From: DATARH01 sp963773625
Lineage (GTDB): Bacteria; Pseudomonadota; Alphaproteobacteria; ATCC43930; CGMCC-115725
DNA length: 64,000 bases
Reading direction: 5' to 3'
NCBI GenBank assembly: GCA_963773625.1
Contig: CAVZCJ010000019.1
Coordinates: 186,001-250,000, forward strand
The notes beneath the pieces are model-generated. The model was not told where the DNA came from, searched no databases, and was given only the letters and a program-made list of their open reading frames with translations. Positions within the stretch are counted from its first letter, which is position 1; each line of letters opens with the position of its first letter. This document shows, in pieces, positions 8,253 to 19,532 of the stretch. The position numbers and the translations under genes are program-made.

Positions 8253-9796
8253 CTCAACTGGGTAATGTCCCACAGCTTCGTCGTGCCCTCGCCCGAGGCG
8301 ACGGCGAGAAGCTTGCCGTTTGGCGAGAAGGCAATAGCCCAAGCGCTGGTCGACGCCGCTCCGAGGTTCGCCAGCCCGCTGCCGGTCGCGACCTCCCAGA
8401 GCCGCACTGGCTGACCGAGTGCTCCGATCGCCAGCATTTTCCCGTCGGGAGAAAAAGCGAGCCGCGTGCCGAGCCCCCAGGTACCGGCGATGTTGCGGGG
8501 CGCCGCCTGCGCCGAGCCCGGCTCGCGCAGCGTGACCCTGAATTCGTTTGCCGCCGCGACGTGGCGCTCGTCGGGCGAGGTGGCGACCGACTGCCCGCTC
8601 GTCCAATAGAGCGTGCGCAGTTTGATGTCGTTGGCCTTGTCGAGCAGGCGATTGGCGATTTTGCCGATCGCCGCAAAGCCGCCGTCGCCTCCGCTGGCCT
8701 GGAGCGGCGCCGACAGTGCCGGATTTGCGCCGCGTTGTTCGCTGTCGCCCCCGTCAGTTTCGTGTTCGAGATCCCAAACGCGCACAATTTGCGCCGCGCC
8801 CGCGCGCAGCATGCGGGCATTATCCGAGAACGCGATCCAATGACCGATGCCGGGAAAACCGTTGAGCGTTTTCAGCACCTGGCCGGAGATCGCTTCGAAC
8901 AGGGTGACATTGCCGTCCTCGTAACCGACCGCGACGCGATCGCCGTCCGGCGAAAAGCCCACTGCAAGAGCGGCGGAGCGCGGCTCGCGCGTCAGCGACT
9001 GCAGCATTTGCCCGGTTGCGACGTCCCACACCTTTGTCGTGCGGTCGAGGCTCGCCGAGGCCAGCGCCCTGCTATCCGGCGAGAACGCGACGGAGAGGAT
9101 GATCCCAGCATGCCAGCGCAGCAGCCGAAGCGGTTCGCCCAGTTCCCTATCGCCCGTGTTCGCCGCCGTCGTGCGCCCGCTGGTCAGACCCTCGACGGCG
9201 CTGCGCGCCATCGAGAACATCCGACGCGCCATCAATTTTCCCTTCTCAATGGCCTCGGCGTTGATGATTGGTTGTGGTGCAGGCGTCGGAGCGGGAGGCG
9301 GGGCTACAGCGGGAGTGGGCTTGGGCTCCTCCACTTTGGACCGCGTCAGCAGCGCGTCCATGTTGCGCAACAGGCGCTGCATATGAATGTCGAAATCCTG
9401 TCCCAAATCGACGCGCTGCCCGTTTCGGTAGACAAAGTCTCGCATCTTGTCGGGCAACAGCGCGGGGTCTGGCATCATCGCGCCGTCGACAAAGAGCGGG
9501 ATGACGGTGACGTCGGACGCGAGCGCGGTTTCGACCTCGACGCGAACCGGGTCGTTGGCCTGGGCAATACGCGACTGGCGGCCCCGTCCAAGCCAATGCC
9601 GGCCGACGATGACGAGGACGATGTCGCTTTCGCGCAACGTCTTCGCTAGGTGCTGTCGGAAATCGACCGAAAGCGGAATGCTGTCGATATCGCGATAGAC
9701 CGAGTCTCGACCGTAATGCGCGATCAGCCGATCGAAGATGCGGCCCGCGATCGGGCCTGAATCGGCACGCCGGTAGGAGATCATGATGCGCGGCAC
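8249..9796 (-). CDS. TIR domain protein with C-terminal WD40 repeats
   Basis: A 515-residue protein with an N-terminal TIR domain (about 1-140: MISYRRADSGPIAGRIFDRL, VLVIVGRHWLG, VEVETALASDVTVIPLFVDG), a Pro/Ala-rich linker (about 160-185) and about six WD40-like blades (about 225-515; recurring AFSPDGK and VWDVATG motifs). The Glu in VEVETAL occupies the position of the catalytic Glu of NAD-cleaving TIR domains. In bacteria, TIR fused to sensor repeats often means NADase-based defence or regulated death, but that is inference here. The gene stands alone between housekeeping genes with no partner effector beside it. No transmembrane segment is obvious. Confidence 0.9.
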   Translation of the reverse strand: MPRIMISYRRADSGPIAGRIFDRLIAHYGRDSVYRDIDSIPLSVDFRQHLAKTLRESDIVLVIVGRHWLGRGRQSRIAQANDPVRVEVETALASDVTVIPLFVDGAMMPDPALLPDKMRDFVYRNGQRVDLGQDFDIHMQRLLRNMDALLTRSKVEEPKPTPAVAPPPAPTPAPQPIINAEAIEKGKLMARRMFSMARSAVEGLTSGRTTAANTGDRELGEPLRLLRWHAGIILSVAFSPDSRALASASLDRTTKVWDVATGQMLQSLTREPRSAALAVGFSPDGDRVAVGYEDGNVTLFEAISGQVLKTLNGFPGIGHWIAFSDNARMLRAGAAQIVRVWDLEHETDGGDSEQRGANPALSAPLQASGGDGGFAAIGKIANRLLDKANDIKLRTLYWTSGQSVATSPDERHVAAANEFRVTLREPGSAQAAPRNIAGTWGLGTRLAFSPDGKMLAIGALGQPVRLWEVATGSGLANLGAASTSAWAIAFSPNGKLLAVASGEGTTKLWDITQLS

Positions 9797-9876
9797 GGCG
9801 AAATCGGGCGTCCCTTTGCGCCGAAGGTCGGGCCTCCGCGGCAGACTATATCAGAGACCGTCGAAAGATCGCGCGC

Positions 9877-10368
9877 TCAACGTCCCGTTGCTTCTTTGAG
9901 CAGCAACTCGAGCGCGGATACCGTCGCGGCGCGCCGAACTTCGGTGCGGTCGGCGGGAAAGACATGGCGTTGGCTTCGGCTTGCCACTTTCGTCGCGACC
10001 GCGAGATAGACCAGCCCAACCGGCTTCTCGGCGCTGCCGCCGCCCGGTCCGGCGACCCCGGTGACCGACACCGCGAGATCGACCCCGGCGCGCGCTACCG
10101 CACCCTTGGCCATCGCCAGCGCGGTCTCGCCGCTGACCGCGCCGTGCGCGGCGAGCGTCGCCTCGGGCACGCCGAGCAGCTCCATCTTGGCTCGGTTCGA
10201 ATAAGTGACGAAGCCCCGATCGACGACGTCGGACGAGCCGGGGATCGCGGTCAGCGCCGCTGCCACGAGACCGCCGGTGCAGCTTTCCGCGGTCGCGATA
10301 CGCCAACCGCGCCGCCGGCAAGCGTCGAGTACTGTCGTGGCCAGACCTATGGTTTCACGGTCGAACAC
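9877..10368 (-). CDS. pncC: CinA C-terminal family protein, nicotinamide-nucleotide amidohydrolase (PncC-like)
   Basis: A 163-residue stand-alone CinA C-terminal domain, the PncC-type amidohydrolase that deamidates NMN to NaMN in NAD recycling. The hallmark motifs AESCTGGLVAAALTAIPGSS, GAVSGETALAMAKGA and SVTGVAGPGGG are intact, and the length matches PncC. Its start overlaps the end of pgpA by 14 bases, so the two are probably co-transcribed. A TIR-type NAD hydrolase candidate lies immediately downstream on the same strand, which may be coincidence. Confidence 0.92.
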   Translation of the reverse strand: MFDRETIGLATTVLDACRRRGWRIATAESCTGGLVAAALTAIPGSSDVVDRGFVTYSNRAKMELLGVPEATLAAHGAVSGETALAMAKGAVARAGVDLAVSVTGVAGPGGGSAEKPVGLVYLAVATKVASRSQRHVFPADRTEVRRAATVSALELLLKEATGR

Positions 10369-10852
10369 CGGTTACCCCCTCGAGGGCGGCGATGAGGATC
10401 AGAGCGTAAATTGCCGCCGCGATATCGTCGAGCATGACGCCGAGCCCGCCTTTGATAGTGCGGTCGCACCAGGACACCGGAAACGGCTTCCAGATGTCGA
10501 ACAGCCGAAACGCGAGGAACGCGGCCGCGTATAGCCACACCCGCTGCGGTACCGCCAGGAGCACCAGCCATTGCGCGGCGATTTCGTCGATGACCACCCA
10601 GCCCGGGTCGCTCGCCGGTGTCGCGGAGGTAACTCGCGCCGCGGCCCACCATCCGCCGAGAAAGGCGATCGCCGCCGCGATCGCCAGAGCGGTTGGCCCA
10701 CCCGCACCCCGGATCAGCCAGGCGCAGGGCAGGGCGGCGAGCGAGGCCCACGTTCCCGGCGCGCCTGGCAGCAGGCCAATGCCGAAACCGCTCGCGATGA
10801 GCATCGCCGGGTGCGACAGCGGCAAACCGGTTTTGTTGTCTGTTCGGATCAC
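10355..10852 (-). CDS. pgpA: Phosphatidylglycerophosphatase A
   Basis: Inner-membrane phosphatase that converts phosphatidylglycerophosphate to phosphatidylglycerol. The 165 residues show the N-terminal family motif FGIGLLPGAPGTWASLAALP, several hydrophobic segments, a central VVIDEIAAQW motif and the C-terminal DDIAAAIYALI with acidic residues. Pairing with cinA/pncC is common in proteobacteria. ATG 10852 is the most upstream start. Confidence 0.93.
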   Translation of the reverse strand: MIRTDNKTGLPLSHPAMLIASGFGIGLLPGAPGTWASLAALPCAWLIRGAGGPTALAIAAAIAFLGGWWAAARVTSATPASDPGWVVIDEIAAQWLVLLAVPQRVWLYAAAFLAFRLFDIWKPFPVSWCDRTIKGGLGVMLDDIAAAIYALILIAALEGVTGVRP

Positions 10853-10860
10853 TCTTTTTC

Positions 10861-10917
10861 GTCATGGCCGGGCCCGTCCCGGCCATCCACATGGATACTC
10901 GGGACATGCCCGGGGAT
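10861..10917. repeat. REP-like palindromic intergenic element
   Basis: Between pgpA and ispDF lies a segment with two hairpins: GGCCGGG/CCCGGCC around a short centre (about 10867-10885), then CGGG-ACATG-CCCG (about 10899-10911). The phrase GTCATGGCCGGGCCCGTCCC resembles short palindromic elements scattered through intergenic regions of many alphaproteobacteria. It may also act as a bidirectional transcription stop or mRNA stabiliser. Confidence 0.6.
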
Positions 10918-10937
10918 GACGAGCTTTGAGGTTTGGG

Positions 10938-12092
10938 TCATAGCGGCAACCGCACGGTCGCGACCGCCTGGGCGGCGATCCCCTCGCCGCGCCCGGTGAA
11001 GCCGAGTCTCTCGGTGGTCGTCGCCTTGACGCTCACCCGGTCAGGCGCGACGCCGGCGATCGCCGCGATGCGCTCGACCATCGCGGCTCGGTGCGGCCCG
11101 ATCCTCGGCCGCTCGCAGATGATGGTGACGTCGAGCGCGGCGACGCCGCCGCCCTTGGCGCGCACCAGCCCCACGGCATGTGCCAAGAAGCGGTCGGAGC
11201 TAGCGCCTTTCCATTGCGGGTCGCTCGGCGGGAAGTGCATGCCAATATCGCCTGCGCCGATCGCGCCGAGCACCGCGTCGGTCAGAGCGTGCAGCCCGAC
11301 ATCGGCGTCGGAATGCCCAACCACGCCCGCATCGTGCGGTAGCCAGACCCCGCACACCATCAGCCCGTCGCCGGGCCCAAATGGGTGCACGTCGAAGCCT
11401 TGCCCGACGCGCACGTCGCCTTGCCGGGCCGCGATCAACCGCTCGGCGGCGTTGAGGTCATCGGTGGTTGTCACCTTCAGGTTCGCCTCCCCGCCCGCGA
11501 CGACCAGCGGCGCGATCCCGGCGGCCTCGGCGACCGCGGCATCGTCGGTCAGCGCCTGCCCCGCCACGCGGCGATGCGCCTCCAGGATCGCGTCGAAATG
11601 AAAACCTTGCGGCGTTTGCACCCGCCACAATCCGGTGCGGTCGATGGTTCCCGTGATGGTCTCGCCGCTCACTCGCTTGATCGTATCGCCAAGTGGCAGG
11701 CCGGGGATCGCCGCCGGCGCGCGATCGAGCGCGTCGAGAACCCGGTCGATGAGCCTGGTATCCGGAAACGGCCGGGCGCCATCATGGATCAGCACTAGTT
11801 TGGGGCGATGCGGCGCCAGCGCCTCGAGCCCGAGCCGCACCGAATCCTGCCGTTCCGCCCCGCCGGCGACCGGCGGCAACAAATCGAGCCCGGCGAGGGC
11901 GCGGTCATAGGCCTCGCGATCCTCCGGGCGGATCGTTACCAGCACGCCGTCGACGCGCGGATGTCTAGCAAACGCCTCGACCGCGTGCCGCAATACGCTC
12001 GACCCGCCGAGCGGCAGATATTGCTTCGGCAATGTCCCGCCGAAGCGGGTGCCGCGTCCGGCTGCCAGCACCAGAGCGAATGTCGAAACCAT
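10938..12092 (-). CDS. ispDF: Bifunctional IspDF (MEP cytidylyltransferase / MEcPP synthase)
   Basis: Fusion of two non-consecutive MEP isoprenoid enzymes. The IspD half (about 1-225) opens with LVLAAGRGTRFGGTLPKQYL; the IspF half (about 226-384) has VRVGQGFDVHPFGPGDGLMV with the metal-binding Asp/His and HSDADVGLHALTDAVLGAIG. I place the start at ATG 12092; ATG 12107 and 12152 are in frame but add residues without IspD similarity. The 384-residue length fits alphaproteobacterial IspDF. A short AT-rich divergent promoter region separates it from dusB. Confidence 0.95.
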   Translation of the reverse strand: MVSTFALVLAAGRGTRFGGTLPKQYLPLGGSSVLRHAVEAFARHPRVDGVLVTIRPEDREAYDRALAGLDLLPPVAGGAERQDSVRLGLEALAPHRPKLVLIHDGARPFPDTRLIDRVLDALDRAPAAIPGLPLGDTIKRVSGETITGTIDRTGLWRVQTPQGFHFDAILEAHRRVAGQALTDDAAVAEAAGIAPLVVAGGEANLKVTTTDDLNAAERLIAARQGDVRVGQGFDVHPFGPGDGLMVCGVWLPHDAGVVGHSDADVGLHALTDAVLGAIGAGDIGMHFPPSDPQWKGASSDRFLAHAVGLVRAKGGGVAALDVTIICERPRIGPHRAAMVERIAAIAGVAPDRVSVKATTTERLGFTGRGEGIAAQAVATVRLPL

Positions 12093-12211
12093 GAGGTAAA
12101 GTACCATGAAGCGGGCGAAGCGCGGCTCCTTGTCACTTATGTTGCAGTGCACAAAGGATTCGCATAAAATGTCTGCCTAAAAAACGCGCACTCAAATACA
12201 TTGCCGCTAAA
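12093..12211. promoter_or_regulatory. Divergent intergenic promoter region between ispDF and dusB
   Basis: About 120 bases separate the two divergent translation starts. The half next to dusB (about 12140-12205) is clearly more AT-rich than its surroundings (TAAAAAACGCGCACTCAAAT, GCCGCTAAA). It must carry promoters for ispDF and for the dusB-ntrBC operon. I could not assign convincing -35/-10 boxes or an operator. Confidence 0.45.
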
Positions 12212-13198
12212 ATGAGCATTTGTATCGGCCCCATCGTTCTCGATGATCCGGTGATCCTGGCGCCGATGTCGGGTGTGACCGATCTGCCGTTCCGCCGCGT
12301 CGTCAAGTCGAGCGGCGCCGGGCTTGTCGTATCCGAGATGATCGCCAGCCAGGCGGCGATCCGCGAAACGCGCCAGTCGCTGACCATGGCGCAGACTTGC
12401 GCCGACGAACAGCCGATGGCGGTACAGCTCGCTGGTTGCGAGCCTGAGGTGATGGCCGAGGCGGCGAAACTCAACGCCGATCGCGGCGCGAGTATCATCG
12501 ACATCAATTTCGGCTGCCCGGTGAAAAAGGTCGTGAATGGCCATGCAGGCTCGGCGCTGATGCGCGACGAGTTGCACGCGGCGCGCATTCTCGAGGCGAC
12601 GGTAAAGGCGGTCGATCTGCCCGTGACCTTGAAGATGCGTACCGGTTGGGACGAGAGGAACCGCAACGCGCCGCGCCTGGCTAAGATCGCGGAGTCCTGC
12701 GGCATCCGCATGGTCACGGTGCATGGCCGCACGCGCAACCAGATGTTCGCCGGCAGCGCCGATTGGCAGTTCATCCGCGAGGTGAAGGAGGCGGTTTCGC
12801 TCCCGGTCATCGCCAATGGCGACATCAACTCGCTCGACGATGCCGAGCGGGCGCTCGCGGAAAGCGGCGCCGATGGGGTGATGATCGGCCGCGGCGCCTA
12901 CGGGCGGCCCTGGTTTGTCGCGCAGGTCATCGAATGGCTGAAGAGCCGCCGCCGCGTTCCCGATCCGCCGCTCGCCAGCCAATACGCGACGCTCAACGCG
13001 CATTACGACGCCATGCTGACGCATTACGGCAGCGAGGTCGGAGTTAAGATCGCGCGCAAGCATGTCGGCTGGTATTCCAAGGGCTTGCCGGGTTCGGCCG
13101 AGTTCCGCGCGGCGGTCAACCAGACCGTCGATCCAACCGCCGTTCGCGGTTTGATGCGCGCGTTTTACCAGCCGCTTGTCGAGCGCGAGGCGGCGTGA
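12212..13198 (+). CDS. dusB: tRNA-dihydrouridine synthase B
   Basis: FMN enzyme that reduces uridines in the tRNA D-loop. The 328 residues show the TIM-barrel start IVLDDPVILAPMSGVTDLPF, the catalytic Cys in INFGCPVKKVVNG, the FMN-site region TVHGRTRNQMFAGSADW, and VIANGDI followed by GVMIGRGAYGRPW. This is the gene called nifR3 in older alphaproteobacterial work, classically placed before ntrBC as here. Its TGA overlaps the GTG start of ntrB. Confidence 0.96.
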   Translation: MSICIGPIVLDDPVILAPMSGVTDLPFRRVVKSSGAGLVVSEMIASQAAIRETRQSLTMAQTCADEQPMAVQLAGCEPEVMAEAAKLNADRGASIIDINFGCPVKKVVNGHAGSALMRDELHAARILEATVKAVDLPVTLKMRTGWDERNRNAPRLAKIAESCGIRMVTVHGRTRNQMFAGSADWQFIREVKEAVSLPVIANGDINSLDDAERALAESGADGVMIGRGAYGRPWFVAQVIEWLKSRRRVPDPPLASQYATLNAHYDAMLTHYGSEVGVKIARKHVGWYSKGLPGSAEFRAAVNQTVDPTAVRGLMRAFYQPLVEREAA

Positions 13199-14311
13199 CC
13201 GTGACCTGGGTATCGGGCGATGAGGGCAGGCTCGATCCGGCCCTGGTGCTGTCCGCGCTTCCCGATCCAGTGATCGCGCTCGATCGCGGCGGGGCGGTGC
13301 GGTTCGTCAACCCCGCCGCCGAGCAGTTTCTCGGGGTCAGCGCCGCGGCGCTGCGCGGCGTGTTGCTCAGCGATTTCGTCGTGGCCAGCAGCCCGCTTTT
13401 CGGATTGGTCGAGGCGGTGTGGCGCAATGGCGGTTCGATCGCCGAGTATGACGTGCTGCTCGAAGGCCCACGTCTTCCGGCCCGGCCGGTGACAATCCAG
13501 GGCGCCTTGGCTGGCGAGGGGGGCGACCTCCTGGTCTTGACGCTGCACGAGCGCGCCATCGCCGATCAGATGGATCGCCAGCTCACCCATCGCAACGCGG
13601 CGCGTTCGATGACTGCGATGGCGGCGATGCTGGCGCACGAGGTCAAGAACCCGCTCTCCGGGATTCGCGGCGCGGCGCAGCTTCTCGAGCAGGACGCCGA
13701 CGACGCGGCGCGCCAGCTGACCCAACTCATTTGCGACGAGACCGACCGCATTGTCGCGCTGGTCGACCGCATGGAGGCGTTCTCCGACCACCAGCCGATC
13801 GCCCGCGGCGGCGTCAATATTCATGAGGTGCTGGAGCGGGTGCGCCGCATCGCCCAGTCGGGGTTTGCGCGCCATGTCCACTTCGCCGAGGACTATGACC
13901 CGTCCCTCCCGCTGGTCCACGGTAATCGGGACCTGCTGGTGCAGGTGTTTCTCAACCTGATCAAAAACGCGGCAGAGGCTAGTCCGGCCAAGGGCGGCGA
14001 GATCGTGCTGGCCACCGGCTATCGGCATGGCAGGCGGCTGACCACCCGAAATGGCGGGCCGCCGTTGCAATTGCCGCTGATGGTGTCGGTCACGGATAAC
14101 GGGCCCGGCATCCCCGACGATTTGCGCGCACACCTCTTCGATCCCTTCATTACCTCTAAGCGGAACGGAACTGGCCTTGGTCTTGCACTGGTCGCCAAGG
14201 TGATCGGCGACCACGGCGGGATTATCGAGTTCGATAGCCAGCCTCGCCGCACGGTTTTTCGGGTGTTTTTGCCAGTGGTCCCTCGGGGTGGCCGGCAGGG
14301 CAGTCTGGGCG

Positions 14312-14337
<26 letters not shown>
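13195..14337 (+). CDS. ntrB: Nitrogen regulation sensor kinase NtrB (GlnL)
   Basis: Cytoplasmic PAS-HisKA-HATPase kinase/phosphatase for NtrC, normally under PII control. PAS is at about 15-130; the H-box LAHEVKNPLSGIRGAAQLLE holds the phospho-accepting His (near residue 147), followed by the N-box (LNLIKNAAEASP), G1 (VTDNGPGIP) and G2 (KRNGTGLGLALVAKVI). The start is GTG 13195, overlapping the dusB stop; a GTG at 13201 is an alternative. Its 3' end overlaps ntrC by 26 bases. Confidence 0.95.
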
Positions 14338-15742
<1,405 letters not shown>

Positions 15743-15812
15743 CGGGTTGCTGCACCGGCCTTAGACTCCGCTCTACCGCCCGGTTGCTCGCTGCGACAGT
15801 AGGGAACGCTGA

Positions 15813-18053
15813 ATGAGCGTGGCGCAGCAGGTAGGACGCTGGGCTGGCCGGACCGGATTGCGCCGAAAGACCGCCATCGCGTTGGCGGCGGCGGCGCTGT
15901 TGTCCGGGATCGCCACCTATCTGGCGTTGACGGGGGCCCCGCCCTTCGGCCCGCGGCCGGTCGTGGTCCTCTCGCTGCTGAACCTCGATTTGGTGTTGTT
16001 GCTGGCTCTCGCCGCGCTTGCGGCGAAGCGGCTAGCGGAGGTTTGGGCGGGGCGGCGGCGCGGTCTGGCGGGCTCGCGGCTGCAAGTGCGGCTTGTCGTC
16101 CTGTTCAGCCTGATCGCGGTACTGCCGACAATCTTTGTCGCTGTGTTCTCCTACCTCTTCTTCAGCTTTGGCATCGAAAGCTGGTTCAGCGACAAGGTGC
16201 GAACGGCGATCTCGGAATCGGTCGAGGTCGCCGACGCCTACGTCAAGGAACATCAGCAGGCAATCCGCGCCGACGCGCTGGGGATGGCGAACGCCCTCAA
16301 CCAGTATGCGGCGACGATGATCATCAGCCCGCAGGATCTGGTCCAGGCCTTGACCATCCAGGCCTCGATGCGCGGCCTTACCGAGGCGGCGGTGCTCGAC
16401 AGCAAGGGCAACATGGTTGCGCGCACCGGCCTCGTCTTCGCCCTCGGCGTCGAGGATGTCGGGCAAGACGCGCTGCGCCGCGCCGATCAGGGCGAGGTCG
16501 TCATTATGACTGACGACCAGGAGGAGCGGGTTCGCGCGCTCGTCAGCCTCGGCGGATTCAGCGGTCTCTATCTCTATGTCGGGCGGTTCCTGGAGCCCAA
16601 GGTCCTCGCCCATCGCAATGAGACGCAGCTAGCCGCCGCGCAATATGCCCAGCTCGAAGGCAAGCGCGCCGGGCTGCAGATCACCTTTTCGCTCATCTTC
16701 ATTCTGGTGGCGATGCTGTTCCTTGCCGCTGCCGTGGTCATCGGCATCAATTTCGCGACCCAGCTTGCGGATCCGATCAGCCACTTGGTGGCCGCTGCGG
16801 AAAGGGTAGGGGCGGGCGATTTGTCCGCTCGTGTACCGGAAGGCGAAAAAGACGACGAGATGGTGTTGCTCAGCCGCGCCTTCAATCGGATGACCGACCA
16901 GATTCAAACTCAGCAGCAGGAGTTGCTTGAGGCCAACAAGCAACTCGATGAACGCCGGCGATTTACCGAGACGGTCTTGACCGGCGTCACCGCCGGGGTC
17001 ATCGGACTCGATCGGGTTGGCCGCGTTCACTTGCCCAACCGCTCGGCCTCGACGCTGCTTGGCGTCGATCTCGACGCCTCGATCGGCGAAGATCTTGCCG
17101 CGGTCGTGCCGGAGATGGCGGAGCTGCTCGAACACGCGGCCCGTCGCCCTGACCGGGTCGCGCAAGGCCAGGTGCAGATTAGCGAGCGCAACAGCACCCG
17201 CACCCTTCTGGTGCGGATTGCCGCCGAGCAAGACGAAGAGGGCATCGGCGGCTTTGTCGTCACCTTCGACGACATCACCGAGCTGCTGTCGGCGCAGCGC
17301 AAGGCGGCCTGGGCGGATATCGCTCGCCGTATCGCCCATGAGATCAAGAACCCGCTGACCCCGATCCAGCTCTCGGCCGAGCGCTTGCGCCGGAACTATT
17401 TGAAAGACATCAAAAAGGACCCGGAAACCTTCCGCATTTGCACCGATACGATCATTCGCCACGTCGAGGATATCGGCCGCATGGTCGACGAATTCTCGTC
17501 GTTCGCGCGCATGCCAACTCCGGTGCTGAAACCGGAGGATTTGACGGTGATTGTCGAGCGCGCCGTATTCCTCGAGCGGACGGCCCATTCCGACATCGCC
17601 TTCGATACCCGCTTCGCGGTGCGGCCTCTGACGGTTCGTTGCGACGGCAGGCTGGTTGGCCAAGCCGTCATCAACATCGTCAAGAACGCGGTCGAGGCGA
17701 TCGAGGCGCGGGTTCTCGAGTCTGGCCCTAACCCCAAGGGCCGGATTTCTGTCGGGGTCGACGAGTCGGCGGGCAGAATGGTCGTGACCGTGGAGGATAA
17801 CGGCAAGGGCCTGCCCAAGCGTGGCCGCGAGCGGCTCACGGAACCCTATGTCACGACGCGGACGAAGGGCACCGGGCTGGGCCTCGCCATCGTCAAGAAG
17901 ATCATGGAAGATCATCAAGGTGAGTTGGTGCTCGAAGATGCGGAGCCGTTTGGTGCCCGGGTGCGGCTGGTGTTTGCGGCCGAAACGCGCGGCGCGGTTC
18001 GGCCCGACGCTGCGGCGGGCGCCGATTTGAGCGAAGTCGCACATGGCGCATGA
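15813..18053 (+). CDS. ntrY: Membrane sensor histidine kinase NtrY
   Basis: A 746-residue sensor kinase of the NtrYX system, which affects nitrogen metabolism, respiration and envelope homeostasis in alphaproteobacteria. Three N-terminal membrane segments (about 20-130) and a fourth at about 290-312 (FILVAMLFLAAAVVIGINFA) enclose a periplasmic sensor region. HAMP, PAS, HisKA (RIAHEIKNPLTPIQLSAERL) and HATPase (KGTGLGLAIVKKIMEDH) follow. The gene overlaps ntrX by 11 bases. Confidence 0.95.
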   Translation: MSVAQQVGRWAGRTGLRRKTAIALAAAALLSGIATYLALTGAPPFGPRPVVVLSLLNLDLVLLLALAALAAKRLAEVWAGRRRGLAGSRLQVRLVVLFSLIAVLPTIFVAVFSYLFFSFGIESWFSDKVRTAISESVEVADAYVKEHQQAIRADALGMANALNQYAATMIISPQDLVQALTIQASMRGLTEAAVLDSKGNMVARTGLVFALGVEDVGQDALRRADQGEVVIMTDDQEERVRALVSLGGFSGLYLYVGRFLEPKVLAHRNETQLAAAQYAQLEGKRAGLQITFSLIFILVAMLFLAAAVVIGINFATQLADPISHLVAAAERVGAGDLSARVPEGEKDDEMVLLSRAFNRMTDQIQTQQQELLEANKQLDERRRFTETVLTGVTAGVIGLDRVGRVHLPNRSASTLLGVDLDASIGEDLAAVVPEMAELLEHAARRPDRVAQGQVQISERNSTRTLLVRIAAEQDEEGIGGFVVTFDDITELLSAQRKAAWADIARRIAHEIKNPLTPIQLSAERLRRNYLKDIKKDPETFRICTDTIIRHVEDIGRMVDEFSSFARMPTPVLKPEDLTVIVERAVFLERTAHSDIAFDTRFAVRPLTVRCDGRLVGQAVINIVKNAVEAIEARVLESGPNPKGRISVGVDESAGRMVVTVEDNGKGLPKRGRERLTEPYVTTRTKGTGLGLAIVKKIMEDHQGELVLEDAEPFGARVRLVFAAETRGAVRPDAAAGADLSEVAHGA

Positions 18054-19480
18054 CATTCTGATCGTTGACGACGAAGCCGACATCCGCATGTTGATTGCGG
18101 GTGTGCTGAAGGACGAGGGCTACGCCACGCGCGAGGCCGCCAACAGCACCGAGGCGATGCAGGAGGTGCGGGCCAGGCAGCCGACCTTGGTTATCCTCGA
18201 CATCTGGCTGCAGGACAGCGAGCTCGATGGGATCGGGATCCTGCGGCAGCTACGCAGCGAGATCCCCTCGGTACCGGTGGTGATGATCAGCGGCCACGGC
18301 ACCATCGAGACGGCGGTCGAGGCCATCAAGATTGGCGCCTACGATTTCATCGAAAAGCCGTTCAAGTCCGATCGCTTGCTGCTGATCGTGCAGCGCGCGA
18401 TCGAGACGGCGGTGCTACGCCGGGAAAACGAAGAGCTGCGGCTGCGCGCCGGCGGCCAGATCGACCTCGTTGGCATTTCGGCTGCGGCAAGTCAGCTCCG
18501 GCAACAGATCGATCGCGTCGCGCCAACCGGCAGCCGCGTCCTGGTCTCGGGCGCGCCCGGGGCGGGAAAAGAGGTTGTCGGCCGGCTGCTTCATGCTCAT
18601 TCGCGGCGCTCTGGCGGACCTTTTATCGCCGTCAACTGCGCGACAATGCGCCCCGATAGGCTCGAACTTGAATTGTTTGGCAGCGAAACGGCGATTGATG
18701 GCGCGCCGCGCAAGATCGGCACCTTCGAGCGCGCCCATGGCGGCACCCTGTTTCTCGACGAGGTTGCCGATATGCCGCTGGAGACCCAGGGCAAGATTGT
18801 CCGGGTCTTGCAGGAGCAGACGTTTGAGCGGGTAGGGGGCTCGCAGCGGGTCGAGGTCGATGTCCGCGTGGTCGCTTCGACCAATCGTGACCTCTCGGCT
18901 GAGATCGCGGGGGGCCGTTTCCGTGAGGATTTGTATTACCGGCTCAACGTCGTGCCGATCCGCGTGCCGGCGCTGCGCGAGCGTCGCGAGGACATTCCGC
19001 TCCTGGCGCGGCATTTCATGGAGCGGGGGGCCGAAGCGGCGCGCCTGCCGCCGCGGGAGATCGGCGAAGACGCCTTAGCGGCGCTCCAAGCCTATCCGTG
19101 GCCCGGCAACGTCCGCCAGCTGCGCAATGTCGTCGACTGGCTGCTGATCATGGCGCCCGGTGACCCGCGTGAAGCGGTCCATGCCGACATGCTGCCCAAC
19201 GACATCACCGCGATCGCGCCCACCGTCGTCAAATGGGACAAGGGCAGCGAGATCATGATTTGCCGCTGCGCGACGCGCGCGAGGTGTTCGAACGCGAATA
19301 CCTGCTGGCGCAGGTGACGCGGTTTGGCGGCAACATCTCGCGCACCGCGAATTTTGTCGGCATGGAGCGCTCGGCGCTGCATCGCAAGCTCAAATCGTTG
19401 AACGTCCTGTTCAACGACGCCCGCTCAAAACCACCGGACGACCGGCCCGACTGCAGAGAGACCGGCAGCCGGGGGGATGA
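18043..19480 (+). CDS. ntrX: Response regulator NtrX, frameshifted near its C terminus as sequenced
   Basis: Receiver (phospho-Asp in VILDIWLQDSELDG), then a sigma-54 AAA+ domain whose activation loop is degenerate (LFGSETAIDGAPRK in place of the GAFTGA region), as usual for NtrX, then a Fis-type HTH. The frame breaks at about 19257: restoring one G after ATCATG gives DLPLRDAREVFEREYLLAQ and the HTH segment ISRTANFVGMERSALHRKLK. In that second frame no stop precedes dat. One extra G in the G-run at 19471-19476 would create a TGA at 19478, which I take as the probable end. Both breaks look like single-base losses. Confidence 0.85.
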
Positions 19481-19532
19481 ATGGCGCAGCGGTTCTCCAG
19501 ATCACCTCGCTTTCCGCTCGGCAGAGTCGCTC

